38,989 bases of DNA from Nocardia carnea NBRC 14403. GTDB lineage: Bacteria; Actinomycetota; Actinomycetes; Mycobacteriales; Mycobacteriaceae. The notes beneath the pieces are model-generated. The model was not told the origin of the DNA, searched no databases, and worked only from the letters and a program-made list of their open reading frames with translations. The DNA lies in the NCBI RefSeq assembly GCF_000308515.1, contig NZ_BAFV01000111.1, forward strand, positions 1 through 38,989, read 5' to 3'. A program made the translations under genes and the position numbers. Below, piece after piece: positions 1 through 8,156 of this stretch (positions are counted from its first letter, which is position 1; each line of letters begins with the position of its first letter).

Positions 1-62
1 GTTCGCCTGAGCAGTTTTATGAGGGCCTCTATCCGGCGGCGACATCGGGAGGGGTGGCGCCT

Positions 63-455
63 GTGAACTTGGCGCCGGATTTCCTGTACCCGGAGATCTC
101 GGCGCACGTGGGGTGCGGCGAGCTTCATTGTTCGGTCACTTCGATCGACGAACGAGGTAGGCTGGCTGCCCGGTCCACGGTGCATAGACTCGGTTGGTCT
201 TCTGACCAGATGATTTCGATGGTGGTGAAGGACGGGCTGGTCGTGATACGCCGCTCGCGGAAGGGGCAGCGATTGCCGCGGTCGGGGTTTGTCTTCCTTC
301 CCGCCCGTATCCGCAACAGGGTTGGATTGTATGCGCGTGACCGTGTGTTGCTGGCTGGATCGCTGGACGACGAGGTGCTTCGGGTGTATCCGCCGCGTGT
401 CTTAGCGGCGGCGTTGAGTGCGTATTCCGCAGGTCTCGGGCGCCACCGGCCATGA
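63..455 (+). CDS. AbrB/SpoVT-like DNA-binding protein paired with a recombinase (copy 1)
   Basis: Small basic protein of about 130 residues. The central part (VTSIDERGRL, then GLVVIRR, then FVFLPARIRNRVGL and RVLLAG) has the swapped-hairpin look of AbrB/MazE/SpoVT transition-state regulators, so sequence-specific DNA binding is inferred. It aligns along most of its length with the second copy at 3494-3970 (shared GLV.I, P..R...G......RVLLA). A GGGAGG at 47-52 lies 10 nt before GTG 63 but only 1 nt before GTG 54, so 63 is preferred. The stop overlaps the recombinase start as ATGA, implying translational coupling. It may regulate the recombinase or act as its accessory DNA-bending or directionality factor. 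The family call is by eye. Confidence 0.6.
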   Translation: MNLAPDFLYPEISAHVGCGELHCSVTSIDERGRLAARSTVHRLGWSSDQMISMVVKDGLVVIRRSRKGQRLPRSGFVFLPARIRNRVGLYARDRVLLAGSLDDEVLRVYPPRVLAAALSAYSAGLGRHRP

Positions 456-1534
456 AGGACTCCGAAGTAGCCGATTTGCTGCAGACCGTCTCGCGGCTGG
501 GCCTGACGGTGGTGCGTGCGCCTGCTGAGCCGGTCGTGTTGAGGGCCCCGACCTTTGACGACTTCATTCCCAAGATGCTCGACGCGGAGTCCAGAGCCCA
601 GAGGGATTCCTATGGCGCCTGCTGGCGGTTTCTGCGTCAAGCGTGGGGCCCACGGCCTTTGGACGAGCCGACACCGACCGAGGTGTTGCAGCTGATGAAC
701 CGGTACAAGGCCGGTGCGGTAGTGAGGTCGAACTGGCGTGGGGGTAGTGCTGCGGCACGGAACTTCCTGCACGGGGTGCGGCGACTGTATCGGTTGGCCG
801 AGATGGACGGTCTGATCGCGTCGGCGTCGAATCCTGCAGGGAAAGTCCCGATGCCGCGCAAGCTGGAGAGCACTCGTCACGCCCTGACCCCGGGCCAGGT
901 GTCCGAGTTAGGTCGTGTTGCTGCTGAGACGGGCAACGATGGCGAACTGGACGCACTGATTGTCCGCCTGCATGTCGAGACGGCTTGTCGGCGTCAGGCA
1001 GCGCTGCGGTTGCGTGTCGATGACCTCAGCGTTGACGACTGCACTGTTCTGCTGCACCACAAGGGTGGGGTGGATACCTGGCATCCGATCACGCCGCTGC
1101 TCATGGTGCGGTTGCTCGAGCACGTCGACCGTCGTGGTGTTGGTGCCTCGGGGCATCAGGTGCTGAGGACTCGTGGTGGGAAACCGATCACCGATCGTCG
1201 TTATGACAATCTGCACGGGCGTTTCCATCGGCATCTGGCTTGGGCAGAGGCGAAAGGGGTGACCGTGCACTGGCTGCGGCACACCACCCTCACTTTCGTC
1301 GAACGTACGTGCGGCGAGGCTGTTGCTCGCCGATACGCGGCGCACCGTGATCCCGGGACGACCGCAACCCCGATCTACACCAAGGCATCCCTGGTGGAAT
1401 GTGCCGAAGCGCTCGTGGCGGTCACTGGGCAACCTCACCCACTGGCCCGTGGAGTGGCCGGGATCTCGGTCGTGAAGCGAGACGAGGTAGAAGCCGGTTC
1501 ATGGTCTGGAAAACATAACTCCGGAGCTGTGTAG
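452..1534 (+). CDS. Tyrosine recombinase/integrase (copy 1)
   Basis: A 360-residue site-specific recombinase of the lambda-integrase fold, which cuts and rejoins DNA through a 3'-phosphotyrosine. The full catalytic set is visible: Arg180 in ETACR, Lys204 in HHKGG, His273-x-x-Arg276 in HWLRHTT, His298 in AAHRD and nucleophile Tyr309 in IYTKA. Residues 30-130 look like a core-binding SAM-like domain. The start is the ATG in the ATGA overlap with the AbrB-like gene. It is clearly homologous to the convergent enzyme at 2427-3497, with similar spacing of catalytic residues. No phage structural genes lie nearby, so this looks like an integrative element or domesticated recombinase, not a prophage. 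Intact and probably active. Confidence 0.9.
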   Translation: MKDSEVADLLQTVSRLGLTVVRAPAEPVVLRAPTFDDFIPKMLDAESRAQRDSYGACWRFLRQAWGPRPLDEPTPTEVLQLMNRYKAGAVVRSNWRGGSAAARNFLHGVRRLYRLAEMDGLIASASNPAGKVPMPRKLESTRHALTPGQVSELGRVAAETGNDGELDALIVRLHVETACRRQAALRLRVDDLSVDDCTVLLHHKGGVDTWHPITPLLMVRLLEHVDRRGVGASGHQVLRTRGGKPITDRRYDNLHGRFHRHLAWAEAKGVTVHWLRHTTLTFVERTCGEAVARRYAAHRDPGTTATPIYTKASLVECAEALVAVTGQPHPLARGVAGISVVKRDEVEAGSWSGKHNSGAV

Positions 1535-2426
1535 AGCAATCGTGCGTCGATCGATTCGAATAACTAGATCTGATTGGGGTGACGGTTCTCGGCGCCGTAG
1601 CGGCGCTCCCGATGATTGCCTCGCGGACTTCGGGTTGCTGTGCTGAGGGGGCTGCGGTGCAGCGGACTGGCGCCTCGATGACCTTTGGCGTTCTTCATGC
1701 TTCGGGTATGCGGCCGGTACCGCTTGGGCTCTGATCGGCGTCCGCAACTGACGGTCATGGAGCGGACCAGTGCCGGCTCCACTGAGTCCCTGCAGATGGT
1801 CAACATCCAGTGCGCCGATATCTGCTGGGTGTGGTGCGCGCGGGGAGCCGAGAGCGCAGGGGATCCATCCACACCCAGGCAGCTACGGCCCCTTGGCGCA
1901 TGTGGGTGGCCAAGCCCTGATCCGGCAACCGGCAGACGACTCCATTAAATAGCGGTACATAGACATGCGCATCTAAAGATGTTATCGACCGATTCCAGTC
2001 GCCCGAACGACGCATTGAACCGGACAGAAGTCTCTGGCTGGTAGATAAAAGACACCTCGTGATGGACTGACAGCGCCACTGCGTGGATCGTTCCGGAGCG
2101 ATTGTGACCGTTTGAGTAAGGATGGTGGCCGTGTTGCGCACTTTGGGTCGGGATGGTTTCTCCATCAGACGGCAGTTCACCGGATTCTGCGACGGCCCTG
2201 GAGCGGTCGATGCCGCGCCTGGTCGAGTGGAGCCATATGAGCCGTGTTCGAAATGGTCTTCCGGTGCGGTTCATACCTGAGGTGCGGCGGCAACTGACGA
2301 TGGGCTGGCTGACAGCCGGAGCTGCCGGGTCGGCGTATCGGACCGACCCGGCAGATCTGGGGACGTGTCGTACTCTTCCCGACCTCCACACTCGGGTTCG
2401 GTACGGTGGCGATGCTCTAAAAAGAA
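1535..2426. other. Non-coding spacer between the two convergent recombinase cassettes
   Basis: About 890 bp with no convincing gene. Short open frames exist in all frames but lack ribosome sites, actinobacterial codon bias or recognisable motifs. The stretch around 1935-2050 is visibly richer in A/T than its surroundings. A 6-bp GC hairpin (1592-1606, arms GCGCCG/CGGCGC) sits 58 bp after the first recombinase stop and may help terminate it. A much stronger inverted repeat lies at 2322-2354. I found no transposase remnant. Confidence 0.6.
2322..2354. repeat. Perfect 12-bp inverted repeat with 9-bp spacer
   Basis: Arms CTGCCGGGTCGG (2322-2333) and CCGACCCGGCAG (2343-2354) are exact reverse complements separated by CGTATCGGA. 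It lies 73 bp beyond the stop of the leftward recombinase. It could be a terminator hairpin without a T-run. The geometry also fits the core site of a tyrosine recombinase (arms of 11-13 bp around a 6-9 bp crossover region), which is notable between two such enzymes. Function is inference. Confidence 0.55.
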
Positions 2427-3497
2427 CTAGGCAGACCCTTGGCTTCGGGGTTTGCTGGCGGGTTTGTCATCCAGGGCCGCGAGCGGATGGGGCTCTCCGG
2501 TGAGATGTGCGACCGCGGCCGCGACTTCGTTGATGGTTGCGGTGGTGTAGATGCCGGTGACGCCGCCGCCGGTGTTGCTGTGGCGGGCGAATTCTCGGGC
2601 GACGGCTGTGCCGTAGTGGCGTTCGACCCAGGTGATGGTGGTGTGGCGTAGCCAGTGGATCGAGATGCCGTGGGTGAGTACCCATGGGAGGTGTTTGCCG
2701 AGGCGTTCGAACAGGTGGTTGTAACGACGGCGGGAAATCGGTGTGCCGTTTCGGGTGCGTAGCAGTGGGCCCGAAGCGGGAGCTCCGCGTTGTTCGGCAT
2801 GGCGGCACAGGGCCTGCATGAGAGTCGGTGAGATCGGCTGCCACAGTTGGGTTCCGCCTTTCTCGCGGAGCAGGATCACCGACTGCACCGGGTCCAGATC
2901 CTGCGGCCGCAGGGCCAGTGCGCCGGCGCGGCGGCAGGCGGTTTCGGTGTGCAGGCGCAGGATCAAGGCATCAAGGTCGGGGTCGTTGCCGGTGGTAGCA
3001 GCGACCTCGACGAGTTGCGCGAGCAGGTCGGTCGGCAGGGCACGGCGGTTGGAGCGGGTGCGCTTGGGTTTACTCAGCCGGGTTGCGGGGTTGTCGCGAG
3101 GGTCGATGAGCCGGCTGTCCTCGGCGTGCTTGTACAGCTTGCGCAGGGCATCGATGACGTGGCGGACGACCTCGTTGCCGCCGCGGTCGGAGCGGCGGAT
3201 CACGCGGGTGGTGCGGATCTGTTCGCACAACACCTGCAGGTCTGCGGTGGTGGGTTGGTCGAGTCGCCGCTCGCCCCAGCCGGGTTGGGCGAGGATCTTG
3301 TTCCAGTAGGTGGCGTAGTGGTCGAGGGTGCGGCCTGCGGGCATCCGGTCGATCACTGTCGGGATGAATTCGGCGAAGGTCGGTGCGAGACGGGCGCTTT
3401 GGCTCGACGCCCCGGTGGTGAGGTCGTCGGCGGTGAGGCCGAAGCGTTCCATCATCATCTGCACGGCGGCGATATCGGCCTGGGTTCCGGTGGTCAT
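2427..3497 (-). CDS. Tyrosine recombinase/integrase (copy 2)
   Basis: A 356-residue homologue of the recombinase at 452-1534 on the opposite strand. Catalytic residues are complete: Arg189 in ETACRR, Lys213 in REKGG, His281-x-x-Arg284 in HWLRHTT, His306 in ARHSN and Tyr317 in IYTTA. The N-terminal half has the helical core-binding layout. Its start overlaps the AbrB-like stop as ATGA (3494-3497), as in copy 1. It lies about 570 bp from the 3' end of tRNA-Leu(GAG), the usual place for the integrase of a tRNA-targeting element, so it is the better candidate for the enzyme that inserted the element. The two copies are clearly diverged, so this is an old duplication or two related elements in tandem. 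Confidence 0.9.
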   Translation of the reverse strand: MTTGTQADIAAVQMMMERFGLTADDLTTGASSQSARLAPTFAEFIPTVIDRMPAGRTLDHYATYWNKILAQPGWGERRLDQPTTADLQVLCEQIRTTRVIRRSDRGGNEVVRHVIDALRKLYKHAEDSRLIDPRDNPATRLSKPKRTRSNRRALPTDLLAQLVEVAATTGNDPDLDALILRLHTETACRRAGALALRPQDLDPVQSVILLREKGGTQLWQPISPTLMQALCRHAEQRGAPASGPLLRTRNGTPISRRRYNHLFERLGKHLPWVLTHGISIHWLRHTTITWVERHYGTAVAREFARHSNTGGGVTGIYTTATINEVAAAVAHLTGEPHPLAALDDKPASKPRSQGSA

Positions 3498-3970
3498 CGG
3501 GGTGGTGCTCCTTCGGCGAAGCGGCGGGCGAGGATGTCGTCGAGGACGTCGGCGGGGTAGACGACCAGCAGCGCCTGGCCGGGGTCGGCGGCGAGCAGGA
3601 CGCGCTCGCGGATGCGGATGCCGGCGGCGTGGCGCACGGCGGCCGGGATGGAGATGTGGCCGTATTTCGTGACGCCACGGCGGCCGTGCCCAGGGCGGGT
3701 GATCAGGACCAGGCCACCGACCACACGCCAGGACAGCAGGTCACCGGGACGCCAGTCGAGAGCATCGACGATGGCTTTGTCCACGACGCGGCCGTTGGTG
3801 TCGACCGGGCGGATGCTGTGCACGGCCGTCGACCGCGCCGGCTGTTCCAGGGTCGCCATCGGCAAAGCCGGACCCGAGGCGAAGACAGACGAATCGCCGA
3901 TTCCGGACCGTGCCGTGAACGAGGGAAGCGGTGGCCGCAGTGTGTCATCGGTCACAATTTCCACCCCCAC
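3494..3970 (-). CDS. AbrB/SpoVT-like DNA-binding protein paired with a recombinase (copy 2)
   Basis: Paralogue of the protein at 63-455. The conserved block runs from about residue 50 (RPVDTNGRVV, GLVLITR, HISIPAAVRHAAG, RERVLLAAD) to VVYPADVLDDIL near the C-terminus. The first 45 residues have no counterpart in copy 1 and may be partly untranslated. The reported GTG at 3970 lacks a clear ribosome site. GTG 3955 follows a weak GGTGGA, and an ATG near residue 39 (MATLEQ) is also possible. Coupling to the recombinase by ATGA matches copy 1, so the pair probably works as a unit. Likely DNA binding; role unknown. Confidence 0.55.
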   Translation of the reverse strand: MGVEIVTDDTLRPPLPSFTARSGIGDSSVFASGPALPMATLEQPARSTAVHSIRPVDTNGRVVDKAIVDALDWRPGDLLSWRVVGGLVLITRPGHGRRGVTKYGHISIPAAVRHAAGIRIRERVLLAADPGQALLVVYPADVLDDILARRFAEGAPPR

Positions 3971-3978
3971 TCGGGGTG
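3962..3978. promoter_or_regulatory. Inverted repeat over the start of AbrB-like copy 2
   Basis: CACCCC (3962-3967) and GGGGTG (3973-3978) are exact complements around a 5-nt centre and overlap the first proposed start codon. The position would suit an autoregulatory operator for the AbrB-like protein. Evidence is position only. Confidence 0.25.
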
Positions 3979-4011
3979 AAACCGCAGGTCACGGCGTTGA
4001 GGGGAAAATGG

Positions 4012-4034
4012 GTGTCCAGGCGATGCCTGGACAC
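4012..4034. terminator. Hairpin downstream of tRNA-Leu
   Basis: Perfect 10-bp stem GTGTCCAGGC/GCCTGGACAC with a GAT loop. It is followed by GGTTTTT on the plus strand and by CCCATTTT on the minus strand, about 30 bp past the 3' end of the leftward tRNA. It therefore suits an intrinsic terminator for the tRNA transcript and may also act in the other direction. Confidence 0.65.
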
Positions 4035-4064
4035 GGTTTTTGGGGCACAAATGCCACAAATAAG

Positions 4065-4149
4065 TGTCCGGAGGGGGACTTGAACCCCCACGCCCTATAC
4101 CGGGCACTAGCACCTCAAGCTAGCGCGTCTGCCATTCCGCCACCCGGAC
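4065..4149 (-). tRNA. tRNA-Leu(GAG)
   Basis: Read on the minus strand, the 85-nt sequence folds as a class II (long variable arm) tRNA. The acceptor stem is GTCCGGG/TCCGGAC with discriminator A. The anticodon stem is CTAGC/GCTAG around the loop TTGAGGT, giving anticodon GAG. A variable arm follows (GTGCCCGGTATAGGGCGT region), and the T-arm GGGGG-TTCAAGT-CCCCC is perfect. CCA is not encoded. GAG reads CTC/CTT leucine codons. The 3' end faces the recombinase cassettes, so it is a plausible chromosomal attachment site for the element on the left. Confidence 0.95.
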
Positions 4150-5126
4150 CGGTGTGCCCAGCAAGAGTATCTGATCGAGCCGATGAGGCAAAATCGCGGG
4201 TCTCACCTGCGGAAATGCCTATGTGGTCTGCGCGTCATGCAAGGGGTGTGGTCGCTGTGTGCCGGACCGGCGCCTGGAGGTTGTCGAGGGGGCTTCGGGC
4301 GCGAAGGAGCGGGAATCGGCGGGACGGATCGCCGGGCAGGTTGAGGACCGCATCGCGGGAGTTCGGATCGGGACAGGACAAGCCGCAGGCGCACGGTTGT
4401 GCTGTACGGTACGCGGTTGCCGTGAACGCCCATCGCCTCGGCGCCGTCAGGCGTTCGATCCGGAAGCGTCACGACAACGAGAGGGTCACGACGAGGGGGC
4501 GTGGTGTCGTCCCCGCAGTGTGGAGGACCCGCTGTGTGCCGGCGCGTGCGGAACAGTAAGGGGGTAGGAGGGCCTTCGGTGCGGATCGGGTAGAGGTGTC
4601 GCCAGGCGGGCCGCTAAAGCATGGGGGTGACGCAGGCGTGACCTGTCGCGCCGTCCGCGGTCCTGCTGACCTCACCGCTGGGCGGTTCGGCGGACCGGCA
4701 TGGTTCGCCACGTTCTCGGAGGAGTAGGGCCGCCCTTCCCGGCCCTGGCTCAGGACCGCTTCGAACGTCGGTGTGCGGTACGGGTTCCGCGGGTCTGTCA
4801 TCGGCGGGAGAATCCGGGCCGTGTCGTGCACAGTCGCGGGCTCGTCCGACCGGATCTCGCTGAATCCGATCGCGTCTGTGCTGTGGGCCGGTCGTCGCCA
4901 GATAAATTGACACGACCGTCATTTCGTATAGCCTCATCATCTGCACAGCGACCCGGCACGGTGAGCTCGGGCGTCGCGGCCGCGGTCCTGTGCGGTCGTT
5001 CGCTGTCCACGTCGGCGCACCGTAGATCGTGCCGGCATAGGGGGCCGGGGGCGTCGATGTACGTGCGGTCGGGCCGGCCGCGGGCCGAATCCGTATCCCG
5101 CGCATCCTGATCAGAAGGGACCCCCG
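4150..5126. other. Intergenic region between tRNA-Leu and the dikinase operon
   Basis: Nearly 1 kb without a gene I can support. A minus-strand frame at 4469-4831 has good codon bias over roughly its first 35 codons from MTDPRNPYR and then loses it. It could be a decayed gene or a small protein, but no family is recognisable. The right end carries a probable promoter (4907-4934). Confidence 0.5.
4907..4934 (+). promoter_or_regulatory. Putative promoter and inverted repeat upstream of the dikinase operon
   Basis: TTGACA (4907-4912) and TAGCCT (4929-4934) are separated by 16 bp, a good actinobacterial housekeeping-sigma pair. It would give a leader of about 185 nt before the ATG at 5127. The -35 lies within an imperfect inverted repeat, AAATTGAC (4904-4911) against GTCATTT (4918-4924), so repressor binding there could block RNA polymerase. 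Which regulator would bind is not shown. Confidence 0.45.
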
Positions 5127-6011
5127 ATGGTTACCGCCACTCCGGCCGAAAAGAGTTGGGGCAAGCTGTCCGAGCCGGTTCGTTCCGACGCCGCCGGCGC
5201 CGATGATCCGGTGTGGAAGGACAACGCCTATCTCTCGTTCTGGGATTCCGCCGCAGCGGTTTTCGGCACGGTGCACGTTTCGACTTCGCCGAACGCGCCG
5301 GATACCCGCCGGGCCCGGTTCAGTGTGTCTGTGTCGGGGCGGGTGACCGAAGTGGTCGAAACGCTCGAGGCGGGGACTTTCAGCAGTGAGAGTATTCATT
5401 TCGGCTTGGACGGCCGGGTGCGAGTCGAACACCCGCTCGTCTCCGCCGAACTCGTCAACGCGCCCCTGTTCGCCGCGGCCGATTACGCTGCCAACAACGC
5501 TATTCCGGCGTTGGGGGCTGCCGCGCCGCTACAGCATTTTCAGCAGGCGTGCACCGTTGCGGGCAGTATCACGCTGGAGGGCGCGACGGTGGGCGTCTCC
5601 GGGCGCGGTATGCGGGACCGTACGTGGGGGTTTCGGGACGAGTCGTCGCAGTGGGTCGAGTTCGCGGCCCTGTTCGTGGTGGACGATTCGGCCTTCGTTA
5701 CGGCGATGAAGTTCCGGAACGCCGACGATTCGCTGACTGCGGATGGTTTTGTCATCGACAGCACGGGGTCGAAGGCGGTCACTGCCGTCACCTTCGCGCG
5801 GGACGCGGCCGCCCAATTCCGCTGGGCGCGCCTAGAACTGGAGGACGGTGCGACCCGGCTGGTATCGCTGGGCGCGCGTCTCGGTGGATCCCGGGTGCCG
5901 GCGGGACCGGCCGAGACCGACGGGCCGGCGTTGGGGGTGTACGACGACTTCCTGTCGTTCGATGCCGGCGAGGGCATTTTCGAGCAGGCGATCCTGCACC
6001 GGGTCGCCTGA
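5127..6011 (+). CDS. DUF7064/7065-like (hydroxyneurosporene-synthase/AttH fold) protein
   Basis: A 294-residue soluble protein without signal peptide or membrane helices. The motif RDRTWGFR (163-170), the preceding LQHFQQ...G.I block and an N-terminal YLSFWDSAAAVFGTVHVS segment are typical of the DUF7064/7065 proteins. These belong to the lipocalin-like CrtC/AttH/tocopherol-cyclase-like group and are thought to bind hydrophobic small molecules. AGAAGGGA lies 6 nt before the ATG. It is the first gene of a tight operon with a winged-helix protein and a split dikinase, so it may bind or present the substrate that is phosphorylated. Activity is unproven; the family call is from motif recognition. 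Confidence 0.6.
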   Translation: MVTATPAEKSWGKLSEPVRSDAAGADDPVWKDNAYLSFWDSAAAVFGTVHVSTSPNAPDTRRARFSVSVSGRVTEVVETLEAGTFSSESIHFGLDGRVRVEHPLVSAELVNAPLFAAADYAANNAIPALGAAAPLQHFQQACTVAGSITLEGATVGVSGRGMRDRTWGFRDESSQWVEFAALFVVDDSAFVTAMKFRNADDSLTADGFVIDSTGSKAVTAVTFARDAAAQFRWARLELEDGATRLVSLGARLGGSRVPAGPAETDGPALGVYDDFLSFDAGEGIFEQAILHRVA

Positions 6012-6042
6012 CCGGCGGCATACGAGAAAGAGCGGATACACC

Positions 6043-6657
6043 ATGTCCTATGCCCTGCGCGTTCTCCAGGCTGCGCGATTCAAAGGCCGCCCCACCGAGC
6101 CGGATCTCGCCGCCGCGGCAGGTCTCACCGATACCGCGCTGACATCCGTGTTGGAGCCGCTCCTGCACGCGGGGGAGCTCGAGCGCGCGGGCGTCCGCGT
6201 CAAGATCACTGCCATGGGCCGGGCGCGACTCGACGAACTGCTGGCGGTCGAGCGGAGCACTGTCGACCAGGCCCTGCTGCGGCAGCGGTATCTCGGCTTC
6301 GGCGCCGTGAACGAGGACTTCAAACAGCTGGTCACCGATTGGCAGCTGATCGACGGTGCGCGCCCGAACGATCACACCGACGCCGAATACGATGCGCGGA
6401 TCGTGGCGCGGCTGGGTGAGTTGCACGAACGGTTCGCACCACTGCTCGCGGAATTCGTCGAGCTGGCGCCCCGGCTGGCACAGTACCCGGACCGGTTCTC
6501 CGGGGCCCTGGCGAAGATTCGCTCCGGCGACCCGGCCTGGCTGGCCCGGCCGCTGGTCGACAGCTATCACACCGTGTGGTTCGAACTGCACGAGGACTTG
6601 ATCGGTCTCGGTGGCGTGTCCCGGGTGCGGGAAGAGGCAGCGGGGCGGGCCGAGTGA
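6043..6657 (+). CDS. Winged-helix domain protein of the dikinase operon
   Basis: A protein of 204 residues. The first 65 residues read as a winged helix (GRPTEPDLAAAAGLTDTALT as recognition helices, then a wing with GELERAGVRVKIT and TAMGRARLDEL), followed by a helical C-terminal domain rich in W, Y and H (QLVTDWQLIDG, SYHTVWFELHEDLIGL). The stop overlaps the next start as GTGA (6654-6657), so it is co-translated with the dikinase-like gene. That coupling suggests an accessory subunit, not a free-standing regulator, although the helix-turn-helix allows transcriptional control. No enzyme motif seen. I do not recognise a named family beyond the wHTH. Confidence 0.55.
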   Translation: MSYALRVLQAARFKGRPTEPDLAAAAGLTDTALTSVLEPLLHAGELERAGVRVKITAMGRARLDELLAVERSTVDQALLRQRYLGFGAVNEDFKQLVTDWQLIDGARPNDHTDAEYDARIVARLGELHERFAPLLAEFVELAPRLAQYPDRFSGALAKIRSGDPAWLARPLVDSYHTVWFELHEDLIGLGGVSRVREEAAGRAE

Positions 6658-8156
6658 GCGCGGGCACGCACCCGTCGGTTCTCCCGCTCGGTCCCGCGAC
6701 CACCGCAGGTCCTGATCTGCTGGGCGGTAAAGCATGGAGCCTGCAGCGGATGTCGGCGCTCGGGATCCCGGTCCCGCCGGCATTCGTCATCACCACCGAG
6801 GTGTGCCGGCGGATGCACAGTGCGGGGGCGTCGCGGCTTCCCGACGAAGTATGGGATTCGGTGCCCGCCGCCGTGACGGAGCTGGAGTCGGCCACCGGCC
6901 GTCGCTTCGGCGCCGGACCGCGGCCGCTGCTCGTCTCGGTGCGCTCGGGCGCGGCGACCAGCATGCCCGGAATGATGGACACCGTGCTCAACCTGGGGAT
7001 GACCGCCGAGGTCGAACGGGCACTGGCCGGTCAGTTCGGGGATACCGCATTCGCCGCCGACACCCATCGCCGGTTCCGCGCACAGTTCGAGAAGGTTGTC
7101 GGCCGGACCCCGGTCGCGGACCCGTGGGAACAGTTGCGTCGCGCGATCGAGGCGGTGATCGATTCGTGGCGTTCACCGCGCGCTGTCGGATATCGCGAGA
7201 GCCGCGGTCTGTCGCACGACGCCGGGACCGCGGTCACCCTGCAGGCGATGGTCTTCGGCAATCTCGACGACCGTTCGGGGACCGGCGTGCTGTTCACCCG
7301 CAACCCGCTCTCCGGCACGGCCGAACCCTACGGTGAGTGGCTGCCGCGTGGCCAGGGCGAGGATGTGGTGTCCGGCCGCGCCGACGCGTTCCCGCTCGTG
7401 GAGCTGGCCGACACCATGCCGGAGGTTCACGCCGAGCTCCTCGCGGCCGCGGCTCGTCTGGAGGCCGACGCCCGCGACGTGCAGGATATCGAGTTCACGG
7501 TGGAGAGCGGCGCACTGTGGCTGCTGCAGTCACGGGTCGCCAAACGCACCCCCGAGGCCGCAATCCGGCATGCGGTATTCCTTCGGCAGGCGGGCCTGAT
7601 CACCGACGGCGAAGCGCTCGACCGGGTGACGCCCGAGCGGGTTCGCGCTGTCCTGGACCCGCGGCTCGACCCCGCCGAGCTGGCCGCGACCGCTGCGGTC
7701 GCCACCGGCAAACCGGCATGTCCGGGTATCGCCACCGGTCGCGTCGTCAGCGACTCCGGCGAAGCCGAGGAACGTGCCGATCGAGGTGAAGCGGTGATCC
7801 TGGCCCGGCCCACCACCGACCCCGACGATGTGATGGCCATGTCGGTGGCCGCGGCGGTGATCACCGAACTCGGTGGGTCGACCTCGCACGCGGCGGTGGT
7901 CTGCCGGGAGATGGCTGTGCCGTGCGTGGTCGGTTGCGGTACCGGATCGCTCACCGCGCTTGCCGGGCAAACGGTCACCGTCGACGCGACGGCCGGCGCG
8001 GTGTATCCCGGTGAGCTGGTCGTCGTCTCCGGAGCCCCGGCCGACGATCCCGATATCGCGCTGCTCACCCGATGGGCACATGCGGAAAACCCCTACGGCG
8101 CAACGGGTTCTCTACCCGATCTGCTCCTGCGACGCAAGATGGAGAGAGCCCGATGA
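6654..8156 (+). CDS. PPDK-like protein: ATP-grasp nucleotide domain plus phosphohistidine domain, no C-terminal barrel
   Basis: A 500-residue protein resembling the first half of pyruvate phosphate dikinase. Residues 22-50 carry LLGGKAWSLQ...GIPVPPAFVIT, residues 95-115 SVRSGAATSMPGMMDTVLN, residues 208-240 GTGVLFTRNP...GQGEDVVSG, and residues 276-294 the ATP-site DVQDIEFTV...LLQSR. The swivelling domain has GGSTSHAAVV with catalytic His412, preceded by RPTTDPDDV. The PEP/pyruvate TIM barrel (about 350 residues) is absent. It should take the beta/gamma phosphates of ATP onto His412 and pass one to another acceptor. The start is GTG 6654, overlapping the upstream stop; the end overlaps the next gene by ATGA. 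A functional partnership with the next protein is inferred from this coupling. Confidence 0.85.
   Translation: MSAGTHPSVLPLGPATTAGPDLLGGKAWSLQRMSALGIPVPPAFVITTEVCRRMHSAGASRLPDEVWDSVPAAVTELESATGRRFGAGPRPLLVSVRSGAATSMPGMMDTVLNLGMTAEVERALAGQFGDTAFAADTHRRFRAQFEKVVGRTPVADPWEQLRRAIEAVIDSWRSPRAVGYRESRGLSHDAGTAVTLQAMVFGNLDDRSGTGVLFTRNPLSGTAEPYGEWLPRGQGEDVVSGRADAFPLVELADTMPEVHAELLAAAARLEADARDVQDIEFTVESGALWLLQSRVAKRTPEAAIRHAVFLRQAGLITDGEALDRVTPERVRAVLDPRLDPAELAATAAVATGKPACPGIATGRVVSDSGEAEERADRGEAVILARPTTDPDDVMAMSVAAAVITELGGSTSHAAVVCREMAVPCVVGCGTGSLTALAGQTVTVDATAGAVYPGELVVVSGAPADDPDIALLTRWAHAENPYGATGSLPDLLLRRKMERAR

Noticed and set aside
1..4149. Prophage
   Set aside because: No capsid, tail, terminase, lysis or replication genes; only recombinase cassettes and non-coding DNA.
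4469..4831. Minus-strand open frame with good codon bias at its start
   Set aside because: Bias fades after about 35 codons, no ribosome site is convincing and no family is recognisable. It may be a gene remnant but is not supportable as a gene.
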